33,219 bases of DNA from a bacterium (GCA_030430245.1 JAUIFY010000028.1:1-33219), one strand, 5' to 3'. Shown: positions 1-8,599, counted from the first letter of the stretch. Numbers and translations: made by a program. The notes: a model not told the origin generated them from the letters alone.

Positions 1-667
1 ACGCGCCGACGCGGTCGTAAAAGGATCCACGATCGGTGACGTCGACGGTCTCGGACATCGTGATCTGGACGTTCGAGACGTAGCGCCGATTCCAGACCGG
101 CTCGAACATGGTGTTGCCGAAGCGCCAGACGAGCAGGTCCTGAACCGGCTCCTTCCCGAGATAGTGGTCGATCCGGTAGATCTGATCTTCGCGGAGGACC
201 TGGAGCAGCGACTGGTTCAGCGACTGGGCGGAAGCCAGATCGTGCCCGAAGGGCTTCTCGATCACGATGCGGGCGTTCTCGGTGAGTCCGACCTTCGCGA
301 GCTTGTAGACGACGGTCTCGTAGAGCGAGGGAGGGATCTCGAGATAGAAGAGCGGCCGCTTCTTCTTGCCGACGGCCTCCTTCACGCGTTTGAAGGTCTC
401 GAGCTTCCCGTAGTCGCCCTTCACGAACTTCATCCCGCGCGTCAGGCGGGCGAAGACCTCGGCGTCGACCCGGATCCCCGACTCGCGAATCGCCTTGCGC
501 GCGTAGGCCTTCAGATCGGCCGTCGTCCAGTCCGAGAACGCGACGCCGACGATCGGGACGTTCAGGGTCCGACGCTTCGCGAGCCGATAGAGCGACGGAA
601 ACGTCATCTTGCGCGCCAGGTCGCCCGACGCCCCGAAAATCACCATTACGTCCGAATTTCCGCCCAT
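1..667 (-). CDS. zwf: Glucose-6-phosphate dehydrogenase, 3' end cut by window edge
   Basis: Encodes the first 222 residues of glucose-6-phosphate dehydrogenase, which oxidises glucose-6-phosphate to 6-phosphogluconolactone with NADP+ at the entry of the oxidative pentose phosphate pathway in the cytoplasm. The reading frame is open to the left edge, so the C-terminal half lies outside. Visible family signatures are the nucleotide-binding GASGDLARK at residues 12-20, IEKPFGHD near 136-143, and the active-site RIDHYLGKE at 165-173 with its substrate lysine and histidine. The ATG at 667 gives the usual short N-terminus just before the Rossmann motif. The neighbouring hydrolase gene is divergent, so this gene has its own promoter in the 130 bp upstream. 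The family call is certain; only the truncated end is unknown. Confidence 0.97.
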   Translation of the reverse strand, partial: MGGNSDVMVIFGASGDLARKMTFPSLYRLAKRRTLNVPIVGVAFSDWTTADLKAYARKAIRESGIRVDAEVFARLTRGMKFVKGDYGKLETFKRVKEAVGKKKRPLFYLEIPPSLYETVVYKLAKVGLTENARIVIEKPFGHDLASAQSLNQSLLQVLREDQIYRIDHYLGKEPVQDLLVWRFGNTMFEPVWNRRYVSNVQITMSETVDVTDRGSFYDRVGA

Positions 668-798
668 CTCGTCCTCCCCGAACCACGCACGATCGTCGAA
701 TGCACGGTGCTGTCAAGGAATCTCGGCGCCCATGCGACCGGGAATTAGGGCAGGAATTGGGCGCCGTGCGCCGCGTCTGGTACGACGGAGCCCGCGCC

Positions 799-1815
799 GT
801 GGCCGGAACCACCCAGACCGCCCCGATCCGGACGCTCGCGAAGATCGTCGTGGCGTTCCTGCTGCCGTGGATCGTTCTCGAGCTGGGGCTGAGAATCGTG
901 GGCTACCACGCCCCAGACAACCGCGCGCGGGTCCTGCTGTTCCCGAAGTTTCCGGCGTTCTACCAGCCCGACGTGGATCTCGCGTGGACCCTCGAGCCCT
1001 ACCTCGATTGGCAGGGACGCGAGCTGGTCCAGCCGTTCACCACGAACGGCGACGGCCATCGAACCACGTCCGCGGGGGAGGACGCGCCGGCCGTCGACTG
1101 CATCGGAAACTCGTCGACGTTCGGGTACGGTTCGACCAACGAGAACACGTATCCCGCCGTCCTCGCGCGTCTCCTGGGCGAACCCGTCCGCAACCTGGGC
1201 GTTCCCGGCTACACCTCCCAATCGGCCCGGCTCATCGCCGAGCGAACGACGGATCCAGCGCCGGTGACGCTCGTGATGACCGGCTTCAACGATCACTTTC
1301 CCGCGTACCGGACCGCACGACAGGAGCTCTGGATCCGGCGTGCGGCCTACGCCTGCTTTGCGAGCCGGGTCTGTGCGTGGATGTTCGATCGTCTGGCTCG
1401 GCCGCGGTCGGAGACGCGGCCGCCCCTCGTCGAGTTCCAGCCTTCGGTCCCCCCCGAAGACTACCGCACGAACCTCGTCGAGACCGTGCGAACGCTCCGG
1501 GCGAAGGGCAGCGAGCCGATCCTCCTCGTCTACCCCCCGATCTTGAGCGACGAAGCGACCCGCACCGGGGTGGCGGAGCATTGGAAGCACCCACGGCATC
1601 TCGTCGACGCCAACGTCGACGCACACCCGGTTTACCAGGAGATCACGCGCGAGGTCGGGCGAGCGGAAGGCGTCCGCGTGGTGGACTTCGAGCCCGTCTT
1701 CGAGGCCGCCGGAAACGAGACCCTGCACATCGACTGGGTCCATCCAAACGACGAGGGTTACCGACGGATGGCCGAAGTCCTCGTCGAGCCCGTTCGCGAA
1801 GCGCTCGGGCACTGA
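799..1815 (+). CDS. Membrane-anchored SGNH/GDSL-type hydrolase
   Basis: A 338-residue SGNH-fold esterase or acyl-hydrolase. One hydrophobic segment (about residues 13-31) near the N-terminus suggests a membrane anchor or uncleaved signal, with the catalytic domain outside the cytoplasm. Block I is GNSSTFG (nucleophile Ser105, with Asn in place of the usual Asp of GDS). Block II has the glycine of VPGYTS, block III is GFND (Asn164), and block V is DWVHPND with the Asp-His pair. The frame is open from an ATG at 700, but GTG at 799 has a GGAG-type ribosome site 9-10 bases upstream and places the hydrophobic segment at the N-terminus; GTG at 766 is another option. The substrate is unknown. Related proteins often deacetylate polysaccharides, which is inference only. 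The 3' end overlaps the antisense gene ending at 1758 by 58 bp. Confidence 0.88.
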   Translation: MAGTTQTAPIRTLAKIVVAFLLPWIVLELGLRIVGYHAPDNRARVLLFPKFPAFYQPDVDLAWTLEPYLDWQGRELVQPFTTNGDGHRTTSAGEDAPAVDCIGNSSTFGYGSTNENTYPAVLARLLGEPVRNLGVPGYTSQSARLIAERTTDPAPVTLVMTGFNDHFPAYRTARQELWIRRAAYACFASRVCAWMFDRLARPRSETRPPLVEFQPSVPPEDYRTNLVETVRTLRAKGSEPILLVYPPILSDEATRTGVAEHWKHPRHLVDANVDAHPVYQEITREVGRAEGVRVVDFEPVFEAAGNETLHIDWVHPNDEGYRRMAEVLVEPVREALGH

Positions 1816-2135
1816 GCGGACCCGGGTCCGACGTCCGCACGCAACGCAGCGAACGTCGCCGCATCCGGATCGACTCCATGGATCTCGAATCGGAGTCGGC
1901 CCGGAATCGCGCTCTCCCGACGCTCGAACGACAGCGCCGCACAGCAGTCCCGCTCGAGCGCCGACCACGCGTCGAGCTTCGCCGCGAGACCGGGCTCGTC
2001 CCGAAGCTCGAGCGCAAGTCCGTCGGCGAGGCGCTCGCTTCCGACGGCATGCGGAACGATCTCACGGCGCACCCACTCCACGCGTTCGCTCCATCCGGAA
2101 CCGGACAACGTACAGACATCGACGGGATCGACCAT
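1758..2135 (-). CDS. Small protein with ERxCC motif, divergent from a MerR regulator
   Basis: A 125-residue cytoplasmic protein of unknown function. It carries L-A-D-G-L-A-L-E near residue 40 and ERDCCAALSFE in the middle, matching a family I recognise only by pattern: an ELxDG-type segment, then ERxCCxFLxF, then a C-terminal strand region. These small proteins are often encoded beside MerR-type regulators in metal-resistance settings. The adjacent cysteine pair is a plausible metal or thiol site. The longer frame upstream to 2267 would run through the promoter and into the divergent regulator gene, so ATG 2135 is preferred. The MerR-type promoter (-10 at 2143-2148) would start transcription almost at this ATG, implying a leaderless or nearly leaderless mRNA. 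The C-terminal tail is low-complexity and overlaps the end of the hydrolase gene. Function not assigned. Confidence 0.7.
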   Translation of the reverse strand: MVDPVDVCTLSGSGWSERVEWVRREIVPHAVGSERLADGLALELRDEPGLAAKLDAWSALERDCCAALSFERRESAIPGRLRFEIHGVDPDAATFAALRADVGPGSAQCPSASRTGSTRTSAIRR

Positions 2136-2142
2136 TGTCGGA

Positions 2143-2173
2143 ACCCTGCCACTTCGAGTGCACTTGAAGTCAA
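2143..2173 (-). promoter_or_regulatory. MerR-type promoter and operator
   Basis: On the minus strand, TTGACT (2173-2168) and CAGGGT (2148-2143) are separated by 19 bp, the over-long spacer typical of promoters activated by MerR-family proteins. The spacer is filled by a near-perfect 20-bp dyad, ACTTCGAGTGCACTTGAAGT at 2151-2170 (one mismatched pair), whose core resembles SoxR-type CAAGTNNACTTG boxes. It points at the small ERxCC gene and lies between it and the divergent regulator, so that gene is the likely target. Confidence 0.8.
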
Positions 2174-2215
2174 GGGACTTCTCGGAGAGAACGAGCCCCG
2201 CAACGGGGTGTCCCC

Positions 2216-2614
2216 ATGGGAGAGCTGCGCATCGGAGAGGTGGCGGAGCGTGCCGGCATCGCGACATCGGCGATCCGGTACTACGAGAGCGAGGGCTTGA
2301 TCGCCGACCCGCCGCGACGCGGGGGGCGCCGCGTCTACGACGAATCCGTCGTCGACCGGCTGGGGCTGATCGAGCTCGCCAAGCGCGCCGGCTTCACGAT
2401 CGCCGAGACTCGAAGGCTGCTCGCGGGCTTCGGCAAGCGGACGCCGCCCGGAAAGCGGTGGAGGGCGCTCACGTCGACCAAGATGGCCGAGCTAGAGGAG
2501 CGCATCGCCGAGGCCCAGCGCATGAAGGCGGTCCTGGAGACGGTCCGCCAGTGCGACTGTCCGACGCTCGCGGACTGCGGGCGGGCCGCCCGACGGCACC
2601 GGAACCGCGGTTGA
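2216..2614 (+). CDS. MerR-family transcriptional regulator with three-cysteine cluster
   Basis: A 132-residue cytoplasmic activator/repressor. The N-terminal winged HTH (residues 4-72) begins LRIGEVAERAGI and includes the family IRYYESEGLI at 20-29. A dimerisation helix (about 85-112) follows, then a sensor end with Cys113, Cys115 and Cys121 (C-x-C-x5-C). That spacing equals the last three of the four [2Fe-2S] cysteines in SoxR, whereas the position of the first is Val110 here. The cluster may therefore bind metal ions or a thiol-reactive effector rather than a classical SoxR cluster; this is inference. It is divergent from the ERxCC gene and presumably acts on the operator at 2151-2170. A small hairpin (CCCCG-caa-CGGGG, 2196-2208) sits just ahead of the ATG and could mask the ribosome site. 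Confidence 0.92.
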   Translation: MGELRIGEVAERAGIATSAIRYYESEGLIADPPRRGGRRVYDESVVDRLGLIELAKRAGFTIAETRRLLAGFGKRTPPGKRWRALTSTKMAELEERIAEAQRMKAVLETVRQCDCPTLADCGRAARRHRNRG

Positions 2615-2726
2615 ACGGTCGTTTAGCGCCGTCGGCGGTTTCAGGGTTGCCCTCCGCCACCGGCTACGCCATGGTCGGGCCGGAGGGACGCGAAGAACTA
2701 CCCTCCTCCACGGTAGGGACACTCAG

Positions 2727-3080
2727 TTGGACGCAACCAAGAAGAAGATTGCGAAGAACGTGGGGCTCGGCACCCTGCTGCTCGTGATCTTCGTCGGCAC
2801 CGGCTGGGGCTTCCTTTCCGCCGTGGAAGGCTGGCTCGGTGTGCTGCTCTGGGTCGTCGTCGCGGTCCCGGTCTGCTTCGTCCTCGAGTTCGCCCTGCGT
2901 CCCAAGACCGCGACGCGTCGATCGCCCCGATCGCTGCCGCGAATGCGCGTACGCGCTCCCGTGCGCGGAGACCCCGAGCGAGCGCAACCGGCCACGCGGG
3001 TGACCCGCGAGCCGGAGTTCAACTGGCATCGCGAGGCGACGCCGGCGCAACGACGACGCCGTCCGTACGCGGGCCGCTGA
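2727..3080 (+). CDS. Small two-helix membrane protein, unknown
   Basis: A 117-residue protein with two closely spaced hydrophobic helices (about residues 12-30 and 36-57) separated by a short charged turn, followed by a long arginine-rich tail, which would face the cytoplasm by the positive-inside rule. The start is TTG at 2727 with only a weak ribosome site; GTG at 2760 is a shorter alternative that cuts into the first helix. I recognise no family. It lies 112 bp after the MerR gene on the same strand and converges with the AsmA-like gene, so it may be a separate unit. The reading frame, hydrophobic pattern and lack of a competing frame support a real gene, but the start is uncertain. Confidence 0.55.
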   Translation: MDATKKKIAKNVGLGTLLLVIFVGTGWGFLSAVEGWLGVLLWVVVAVPVCFVLEFALRPKTATRRSPRSLPRMRVRAPVRGDPERAQPATRVTREPEFNWHREATPAQRRRRPYAGR

Positions 3081-3101
3081 TGCAGGACGCGCGAGTGCGC
3101 G

Positions 3102-5108
3102 TCAGTCGCCGAACAGTCCGCGCAGCCCCTTTTCGATCAGGTCGGCGCCCACTTCTTCCGGCCGCTTCTTCTCGGGCGCGCCGTCGGCGTCGCGGGTCGC
3201 TCCATCCTCCGGCTCGTCCCCCGACGCGCCGCCTCCGAGCAGCTCCAGGCCTTTGCCGAGAGCACCCTTGGTGAGAGATCGTGCGAGGAAGGCCGCATCG
3301 GGCTCGACCTTCACGTCGGGCAAGACGCCGACGATCTTCGCAGGGATCTCGAGACGTCCGTCCGCGTTCGTGATGTAGCGCGCCTCCCGGACGCGCTCGA
3401 CGACGTCGCCGGTCAACCTGTCCGACGCGACCAGCGTGGCCGTGAAGTCGAGCCGCCCGTCGAAGTCCACCCGTCCCTCGCCGCGCAGAGCGTAGTCGCG
3501 TGCCGCGACGACGGTGTCACTCGTGGTCACCTCCTCGTTCGCGATCTCGATCGACGTGGACAGCTCCTCGAACGTCGTATCCTGCGCCGTCAGCACGTCG
3601 ACGTACTTCTCGCGAAGGTCGGGCGAGAGGAGCGTCGTCAGCCCCTCGATCCCGGTCACGCTCCGCAGAATGGCCTCGGGAAGGTTCACGCCGACCAGCA
3701 CGCCGTCCGCGACGTCGAGCGATCCATTGCCACGAAGCGAGGCGCGAATCGCGTCCTCGTTCGGACCACCCCCCGCGATCTGCAGCGAACCAGAGAGGCG
3801 CCCCGTCATGCGTCCATCCGCCGACGGGATCTGGCTCCGAAGCATCGCGTCGACGTCGAGCTCTCTCAGCTCCTGCCGAAAGTCGAATCGCGGATCGTCC
3901 GCCTTCCGGAAATCGTAGCGTCCACTCCCGCGAAGCGTTCCATCGAAGAGACCGAGCTCGAGCCCCTCGAGACGTGCGACGTCGTCCTCCACGACGAGCT
4001 TCATCCGGAGATTCTCGAACGGGGCGTTCTGGATCGTGCCACGCGCGATGCGAACCTCTCCCCGCGCACTCGTCGTGCCCATGAGCTCCAGCTCCGCGGC
4101 GATGCCGTCGGCCTGGTCGGCGGACGTCGTCGCGCGGAAGGAGCCTTCGCTCACGACGACCTTGCCCTGCACCACCGGCAGACTCTTCCCCTCGACCTTG
4201 CCCTCGACCGAGGCGTGAACGTCCACGCGTCCGCCGAGCTGGTACGCGCGGAGCGCCGGCACGAGATCGCTCCAACCCGAGAGCGGCACGTCGTCTCCGT
4301 CGACCTTCACCCCGAGATTCAGGGGCGGACCCACGTGCACGCGACCGCCGACCGACAGAGCCGCGGGGCCGACCTGCAGCTCGAGCGCCAGATCGATGGG
4401 CGTCTCGCCCTCGACCGCGCCGAGGGTGAGCGGCCCGAGCTCGCCCCCGAGCCGCAGATTCGGCTCCGGGCTCTCGAAGATGGCGGCGGCGAAGTCGACC
4501 GTCGCGAGCTCCGGCTCTCCGACACCCGTGACCCGGAGATCGATCTGGCGCACCGCCGTCGTCGACGCCGGGGCGACCGCCCGGTCGATGTACTCCACTT
4601 GGCCGTCTTCGATCGAAAGCAGCGCGATGATCAGCCCCAGGGCGGGTGCACCCGAGGCGACCTCGTCGCCGGCATCGTCGGAGGACCGCCCCGGGGGCGC
4701 TTCGTCGCCGGCCCCGGTCGACCCGATCGAATCGAAGTTCATTCCGGACGCCGTTCGGATCAGCCGGACGGTCGGCGCCTCGAGAACGATCTCCCGGACC
4801 TCGATCCTCCCGAACAGCGCGGGCCAGAGTGCGACCTCGACCCGGACCAGGTCGGCTCGAACGAAGGGTTCGTCGGAGTAGGCGGGGTCGTCCGCGATGG
4901 CGAGATCGGCGACGGCGGCACCGAAGCCGCCCCAGAGCGACAGACCGATCTCGCCCAGCGAGACCCGGCGACCGGTGGCGGACTCGACCCGGCTCGCGAT
5001 CCAATCCCGATTCTCGTTCAGGTAGCGGTCGATGTTGAAGAGCGCGAAGCCGATGAGCCCACCGACGACCGCCAACGAGACGAGAACGATCAGCCCCCAC
5101 CGCCGCAT
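3102..5108 (-). CDS. AsmA-like inner-membrane protein
   Basis: A 668-residue protein of the AsmA superfamily. A single N-terminal transmembrane helix (about residues 4-23, LIVLVSLAVVGGLIGFAL) is followed by the characteristic 'NIDRYL...I...V...TGR.V.LGEI.LSLWGG' opening of the periplasmic domain, and later by the AsmA C-terminal repeat region with beta-rich segments such as RGTIQNAPFENLRM. Family members form long beta-groove proteins that bridge the periplasm and help move phospholipids to, or tune, the outer membrane. The tail (about 620-668) is low-complexity and acidic, then basic. ATG 5108 puts the helix directly at the N-terminus; the frame extends upstream to 5144 without supporting features. 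Codirectional with the aminotransferase gene, 48 bp apart, so possibly the last gene of that unit. Confidence 0.88.
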   Translation of the reverse strand: MRRWGLIVLVSLAVVGGLIGFALFNIDRYLNENRDWIASRVESATGRRVSLGEIGLSLWGGFGAAVADLAIADDPAYSDEPFVRADLVRVEVALWPALFGRIEVREIVLEAPTVRLIRTASGMNFDSIGSTGAGDEAPPGRSSDDAGDEVASGAPALGLIIALLSIEDGQVEYIDRAVAPASTTAVRQIDLRVTGVGEPELATVDFAAAIFESPEPNLRLGGELGPLTLGAVEGETPIDLALELQVGPAALSVGGRVHVGPPLNLGVKVDGDDVPLSGWSDLVPALRAYQLGGRVDVHASVEGKVEGKSLPVVQGKVVVSEGSFRATTSADQADGIAAELELMGTTSARGEVRIARGTIQNAPFENLRMKLVVEDDVARLEGLELGLFDGTLRGSGRYDFRKADDPRFDFRQELRELDVDAMLRSQIPSADGRMTGRLSGSLQIAGGGPNEDAIRASLRGNGSLDVADGVLVGVNLPEAILRSVTGIEGLTTLLSPDLREKYVDVLTAQDTTFEELSTSIEIANEEVTTSDTVVAARDYALRGEGRVDFDGRLDFTATLVASDRLTGDVVERVREARYITNADGRLEIPAKIVGVLPDVKVEPDAAFLARSLTKGALGKGLELLGGGASGDEPEDGATRDADGAPEKKRPEEVGADLIEKGLRGLFGD

Positions 5109-5156
5109 GCGGGGGAACTCTACACGAAAGCCGCGCGGGCCCAAGCCCGCAAACGA

Positions 5157-6479
5157 TCAGACGTCGCGGAAGTCGCGAACCTCGGCGGCGCCGTCGGCGA
5201 CCTTCCGCAGCGCACGAGCACACTCTCGGACGTACTCCGGCGGCACGCTCGCGAATCCCGGCAGGGACACCAGGCGCGTGACCAGCTTGCGCGTGTTCGG
5301 CAGCTCGGGCGCGGGATTCTTGCGGAAGTTCTCGAGCGCCACACCCATGACTCCGCCCAGCTCGCTCGTGTCCATCGTCTGGAACATCGGCGAGTCGGGA
5401 AGAAGGCCCCAGCGCTGTCCGAACTGCGTGTAGCGGTCGACGCTCAAGGGAACGCCCTCGGCCTTCGCCGCCTGCACGAACGCCTCACGCGACCAATCGG
5501 CGCACTCCTTCGGATCGTACTTCAAGATGTAGTTGAGGAACCCGCCCCGCTCGGCCTCCTCATAGGTCGCGACCGGCTGGATGCCCCGACAACCCGCGAG
5601 CTCTTCCTCGAGGATCTGGTAGTTGCGACGCCGCAGCTCGTTCAGCCGCGGCAGCCGCTCGAGCCCTCCCGCGGCGAGCAGAATCGCGTAGACGTGCGGC
5701 CGGTACTTGAGCCCGAAGCTCACGTTGTCGAGCTCCTCGAACGTGCCGGCGCGCTGTTGCTTTCCCGTGCGTCCATTGTGCCCGAGAGCGAGCATGCGGT
5801 CGTAGAGAACGGGATCGTCGGTCGTTGCGACGCCGCACTCGCCGCCCGAGACCGCCTTCGCGCCCTGGAGGCTGAAGCAACCGATGTCGCCCCACGACCC
5901 GACGGGTCGACCGGCGTACGAAGCGCCCGGTGCGTGCGAGCAGTCCTCGATCAGCGCGACGCGATGCCGCCGGGCGATGTCGAGGAAGGCGTCCATCTTG
6001 CCGGGATTGCCCCAGACGTGGACGACGCAAATGGCCTTCGTGCGCGGCGTAATGAGCCGCTCCACGTGCTCGGGGTCGGCGATCAGCGTGTCCTCGTCGA
6101 CGTCGCAGAACACGGGCGTCGCACCCGTCTGAAGGATCGGCGTCGTCGACGCGAAGAACGTGTACGCGGGCACGATGACCTCGTCCCCCGGCCGACACCC
6201 TACGGCGAAGTAGGCGCTGTGCAGCGTGGACGTCCCGCTGTTCATGGCGAGGCCGTACTTGGTTCCGACCATCTCGGCCCAGTCCTTCTCGAACTTGCCC
6301 TGCGCACCCTTCCCGTCCGAGATCGTGTTCACGTCCCGAAAGCCGCTGTAGAGGATGCTCGCGATGTCCTTGAAGGTGACCTTGCGCCACTTCTCCTTGG
6401 GCCGCTTCGTCGTGACGGCCTTCTTGCCGCCAAAGATCGCCAGCTTCCCGTTCCCGCCGATGACCGCCGCGTCACTCAT
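5157..6479 (-). CDS. DegT/DnrJ/EryC1-type sugar aminotransferase
   Basis: A 440-residue PLP-dependent enzyme of the fold-type I DegT/DnrJ/EryC1/StrS family, which transfers an amino group to keto-sugars in surface polysaccharide or glycosylated product pathways. Visible elements are the NSGTSTLH phosphate-binding stretch (80-87), VIVPAYTFFASTTPIL (101-115), the cofactor-ring aspartate in IEDCSHAPG (Asp179), and the Schiff-base lysine in SLQGAKAVSGGECG (Lys208). The length is 50-70 residues above the family norm, partly from an N-terminal extension resembling the CHAP-like leader of AHBA-synthase-type relatives. Its ATG overlaps the stop of the upstream oxidoreductase by 4 bp (ATGA), indicating translational coupling. 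Together with that oxidoreductase it could convert a sugar to a ketone and then an amine. The sugar is unknown. Confidence 0.95.
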   Translation of the reverse strand: MSDAAVIGGNGKLAIFGGKKAVTTKRPKEKWRKVTFKDIASILYSGFRDVNTISDGKGAQGKFEKDWAEMVGTKYGLAMNSGTSTLHSAYFAVGCRPGDEVIVPAYTFFASTTPILQTGATPVFCDVDEDTLIADPEHVERLITPRTKAICVVHVWGNPGKMDAFLDIARRHRVALIEDCSHAPGASYAGRPVGSWGDIGCFSLQGAKAVSGGECGVATTDDPVLYDRMLALGHNGRTGKQQRAGTFEELDNVSFGLKYRPHVYAILLAAGGLERLPRLNELRRRNYQILEEELAGCRGIQPVATYEEAERGGFLNYILKYDPKECADWSREAFVQAAKAEGVPLSVDRYTQFGQRWGLLPDSPMFQTMDTSELGGVMGVALENFRKNPAPELPNTRKLVTRLVSLPGFASVPPEYVRECARALRKVADGAAEVRDFRDV

Positions 6480-7648
6480 CCTGCCTGCCTCCCGCTGATT
6501 GCCGTCAGGTTCTGTGCGCTCTCGGTCGTGCGAGCGCGGGACCGGTAGTCCTCGGCGGTGACGCCGGAGTAGTAGGTTGCCGACGCGTCGAGCGGGAACG
6601 CCACAGACTCACCCGTGATCGCCGACGTGTAGATGCCGGTCGCGAGCTCGACCGCGTGGCGAGCCGACTCGGGTCCGATCGGCAGCGGTTGCTCCATGTC
6701 CAGCGCTTTCAGAATCGCCTCGAAGTACGGGCGATGGCTGCCGCCGTCGCCCTTCTGCTTGGTCGGACGTCCGAGCTTCTGCTTGATCTTGTCGCCGCCC
6801 TTCGTGACGACCTTGGTCGCCAGCGTCTGCAGTCGCGCGAGACCGCTGCCGCCTCCGTCGTCGTCGCTCTTCGACGCGTAGCGGTGGACTTTCTTGGTCC
6901 CGACCACGTCGAACATCACGCCGGACTTGCCGACGCCCGTGGACGAGCTGCACGAGACGATCGCACCGCTCTTGAACCGAATCGTGGCGGCGAACGTGTC
7001 CTCGGACTCGATGTCGAGATGCACCGTATCCATCGTCGCGGTCACGGTCGCCGGCTCGCCGTACACGAGGCACATCAGGTCGAGCTCGTGCACGAACTGG
7101 GTCATCACGGTGCCGCCGCCGGACATCTTCCAGCTCCCCCAGTTCTTGGCGTTCTGGACGAAGGCCCCGCGAGCGGTCCGGTTGAACGTCCCGCCGACCA
7201 GCTGGCCGAGCGACTCGTCGTCCTTGAGGCGCATGAGCTTCTCGACGTCCGTCGCGTAGCGGCGCTGGAAGATCGTCGAGAGCTTCCCGGGGTACTGCTT
7301 CGCGAACTCGATGAGGTCGTCGACCTCCGCGAGGGTCGGAGCGAGCGGCTTCTCGCTGATCACGTGCTTCCCCGCCTGAAGCGCGTCCTTCACGATCCGA
7401 GCGTGCACGCCGGGGGGAGTGCAGATGTCGATGATGTCGATGTCGGGACGCGCGAGAAGCTCGCGATAGTCCGTCGTCGACACGGGCAGGAAGTGTTTCT
7501 GCCCCGCCTGCCGCAAGCGAAGCTCATCCGTGTCGGAGATGCCGACGATGCGGAATCGCTTCGAGAGATACTTGTACGCTTGAAGATGCGAAGGGAAGAT
7601 CGCCCCCGCACCCACGACGCCCACACCGAACTTCCTGCTCATGCTCAT
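6476..7648 (-). CDS. Gfo/Idh/MocA-family oxidoreductase
   Basis: A 390-residue NAD(P)-dependent sugar dehydrogenase. The Rossmann motif GVVGAGAIFPSH is at the N-terminus, ICTPPGVHA follows the second strand, and the conserved EKP (VISEKPLAPT) carries the catalytic lysine near residue 96. The C-terminal half is the family beta-sheet domain. A stretch rich in lysine and glycine around residues 255-300 looks like an inserted flexible loop. ATG 7648 follows GGAG closely; ATG 7642 (MSRKFG) is equally likely. It is translationally coupled to the downstream aminotransferase (4-bp overlap) and lies 36 bp after the sulfotransferase gene, so the three are probably one operon. Oxidation of a nucleotide sugar ahead of transamination is the expected role, by analogy with 3-amino-sugar pathways. 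Confidence 0.94.
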   Translation of the reverse strand: MSMSRKFGVGVVGAGAIFPSHLQAYKYLSKRFRIVGISDTDELRLRQAGQKHFLPVSTTDYRELLARPDIDIIDICTPPGVHARIVKDALQAGKHVISEKPLAPTLAEVDDLIEFAKQYPGKLSTIFQRRYATDVEKLMRLKDDESLGQLVGGTFNRTARGAFVQNAKNWGSWKMSGGGTVMTQFVHELDLMCLVYGEPATVTATMDTVHLDIESEDTFAATIRFKSGAIVSCSSSTGVGKSGVMFDVVGTKKVHRYASKSDDDGGGSGLARLQTLATKVVTKGGDKIKQKLGRPTKQKGDGGSHRPYFEAILKALDMEQPLPIGPESARHAVELATGIYTSAITGESVAFPLDASATYYSGVTAEDYRSRARTTESAQNLTAISGRQAG

Positions 7649-7684
7649 CCTACTCCGGTTTCGCCGGGCGGCGGGCCGCCCCGT

Positions 7685-8554
7685 TCATCCGCGCAGCCGT
7701 GCGCTCACGCGGCCGAGCTTCTTTCCGACCTTCTCGGCCGTTGCGCGCCCCGACCGAACGAACGTCTCGATGCGCCCGGGACGGTGCACAGGCTCCGCGG
7801 CCAGGTCCCGCCAGATCCCCGAGGGCGACAGCCACTCGGGGAACCATCGATCCATGTCCTCTCCGCAGAAGCGCTCGAACGACGCACGCTGCGTGCTCGT
7901 CCAACGGGTCCAGTAGCTGACCGGCTGACGTGCCGTGTTCAGCTGCTCGACCACGACGTTCCCCTCGCTCGAGAGCCCGAGGAATCTCTGCAGCCGGGGG
8001 ATCGCCGACGTGAGCCGGTCCAAACGAACCTTCGTCTGCAACGACTCGTCGAGCGTGGAGAGCTGATCCTCGATGAGGTGATTGTACTTGCTCCAGCACC
8101 AACAGCACTTCTCGAAGCGCGTGAGCGCGTTCCACTCCTCGGTCGAGAAGTCGCCGGTGCGATCGCCGTGCAGCCGCGCGCGACGCCACATGATGCCCTG
8201 CCGCGGATACACCTCGTCGTACCAGCCCCGGTAGTACATCGACGCGACCGAGTCGCGTCCGTCGCGGATCAGCCAGATGTACTGCGCCTCGGGAAAGACG
8301 TCGCGCAGGATCGGGAACAGCAGCGTATGCTGCAGGTTCACCTCCCCGTACACCTTGCCGTCGACCGTCGGCTCACGAGTCTCGCGCAGGATCTGCGCGA
8401 GCTCGTCTCGAGCGTATTCGCCGACGTGGAACGCGGTCGCCTCGGCCGCGAGCTCGGGCTGCGGATGATGCAGGCAGACCGTGCCCGGAATCTGGTTGAG
8501 GGCGGTCGCAATGGTCCGGCTGCCGGCCCGCCCGGTGCTCAAGACAAAATACAT
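7685..8554 (-). CDS. PAPS-type sulfotransferase domain protein
   Basis: A 289-residue protein with the P-loop-like nucleotide site of sulfotransferases at the extreme N-terminus (LSTGRAGSRTIA, 5'-phosphosulfate loop, residues 5-16). A second site is in YIWLIRDGRDSVASMYY (about 92-108), which matches the 3'-phosphate-binding RDxRDxxxS pattern. A tryptophan- and cysteine-rich middle (CCWCWSKYN) follows. These enzymes move sulfate from PAPS to a hydroxyl or amine of a sugar, lipid or small molecule. Starting directly at the strand leading into the loop is typical of bacterial forms, so ATG 8554 is secure. First gene of the minus-strand unit with the oxidoreductase and aminotransferase, it suggests a sulfated amino-sugar on the cell surface, which is inference. 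Confidence 0.9.
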   Translation of the reverse strand: MYFVLSTGRAGSRTIATALNQIPGTVCLHHPQPELAAEATAFHVGEYARDELAQILRETREPTVDGKVYGEVNLQHTLLFPILRDVFPEAQYIWLIRDGRDSVASMYYRGWYDEVYPRQGIMWRRARLHGDRTGDFSTEEWNALTRFEKCCWCWSKYNHLIEDQLSTLDESLQTKVRLDRLTSAIPRLQRFLGLSSEGNVVVEQLNTARQPVSYWTRWTSTQRASFERFCGEDMDRWFPEWLSPSGIWRDLAAEPVHRPGRIETFVRSGRATAEKVGKKLGRVSARLRG

Positions 8555-8563
8555 CGCCTAGAT

Positions 8564-8599
8564 GTGTCCGAAAACGAGACACGCGGGTGCAAACCCGCG
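8564..8599 (-). other. Two leader hairpins before the sulfotransferase gene
   Basis: A 7-bp stem (CGCGGGT/ACCCGCG, 8582-8599) with a four-base loop is followed by a 5-bp stem (GTGTC/GACAC, 8564-8582), immediately upstream of the sulfotransferase ATG. On the minus strand the first stem is followed by TGTCTCGTTTT. It could be a weak terminator for the upstream secreted-protein gene or part of a structured leader. Confidence 0.4.

Noticed and set aside
4215-6548. Long plus-strand frame of 777 codons
   Set aside because: It is antisense to the AsmA-like and aminotransferase genes, lacks any motif, and is rich in Arg, Asp and Glu as expected of a shadow frame in GC-rich coding DNA.
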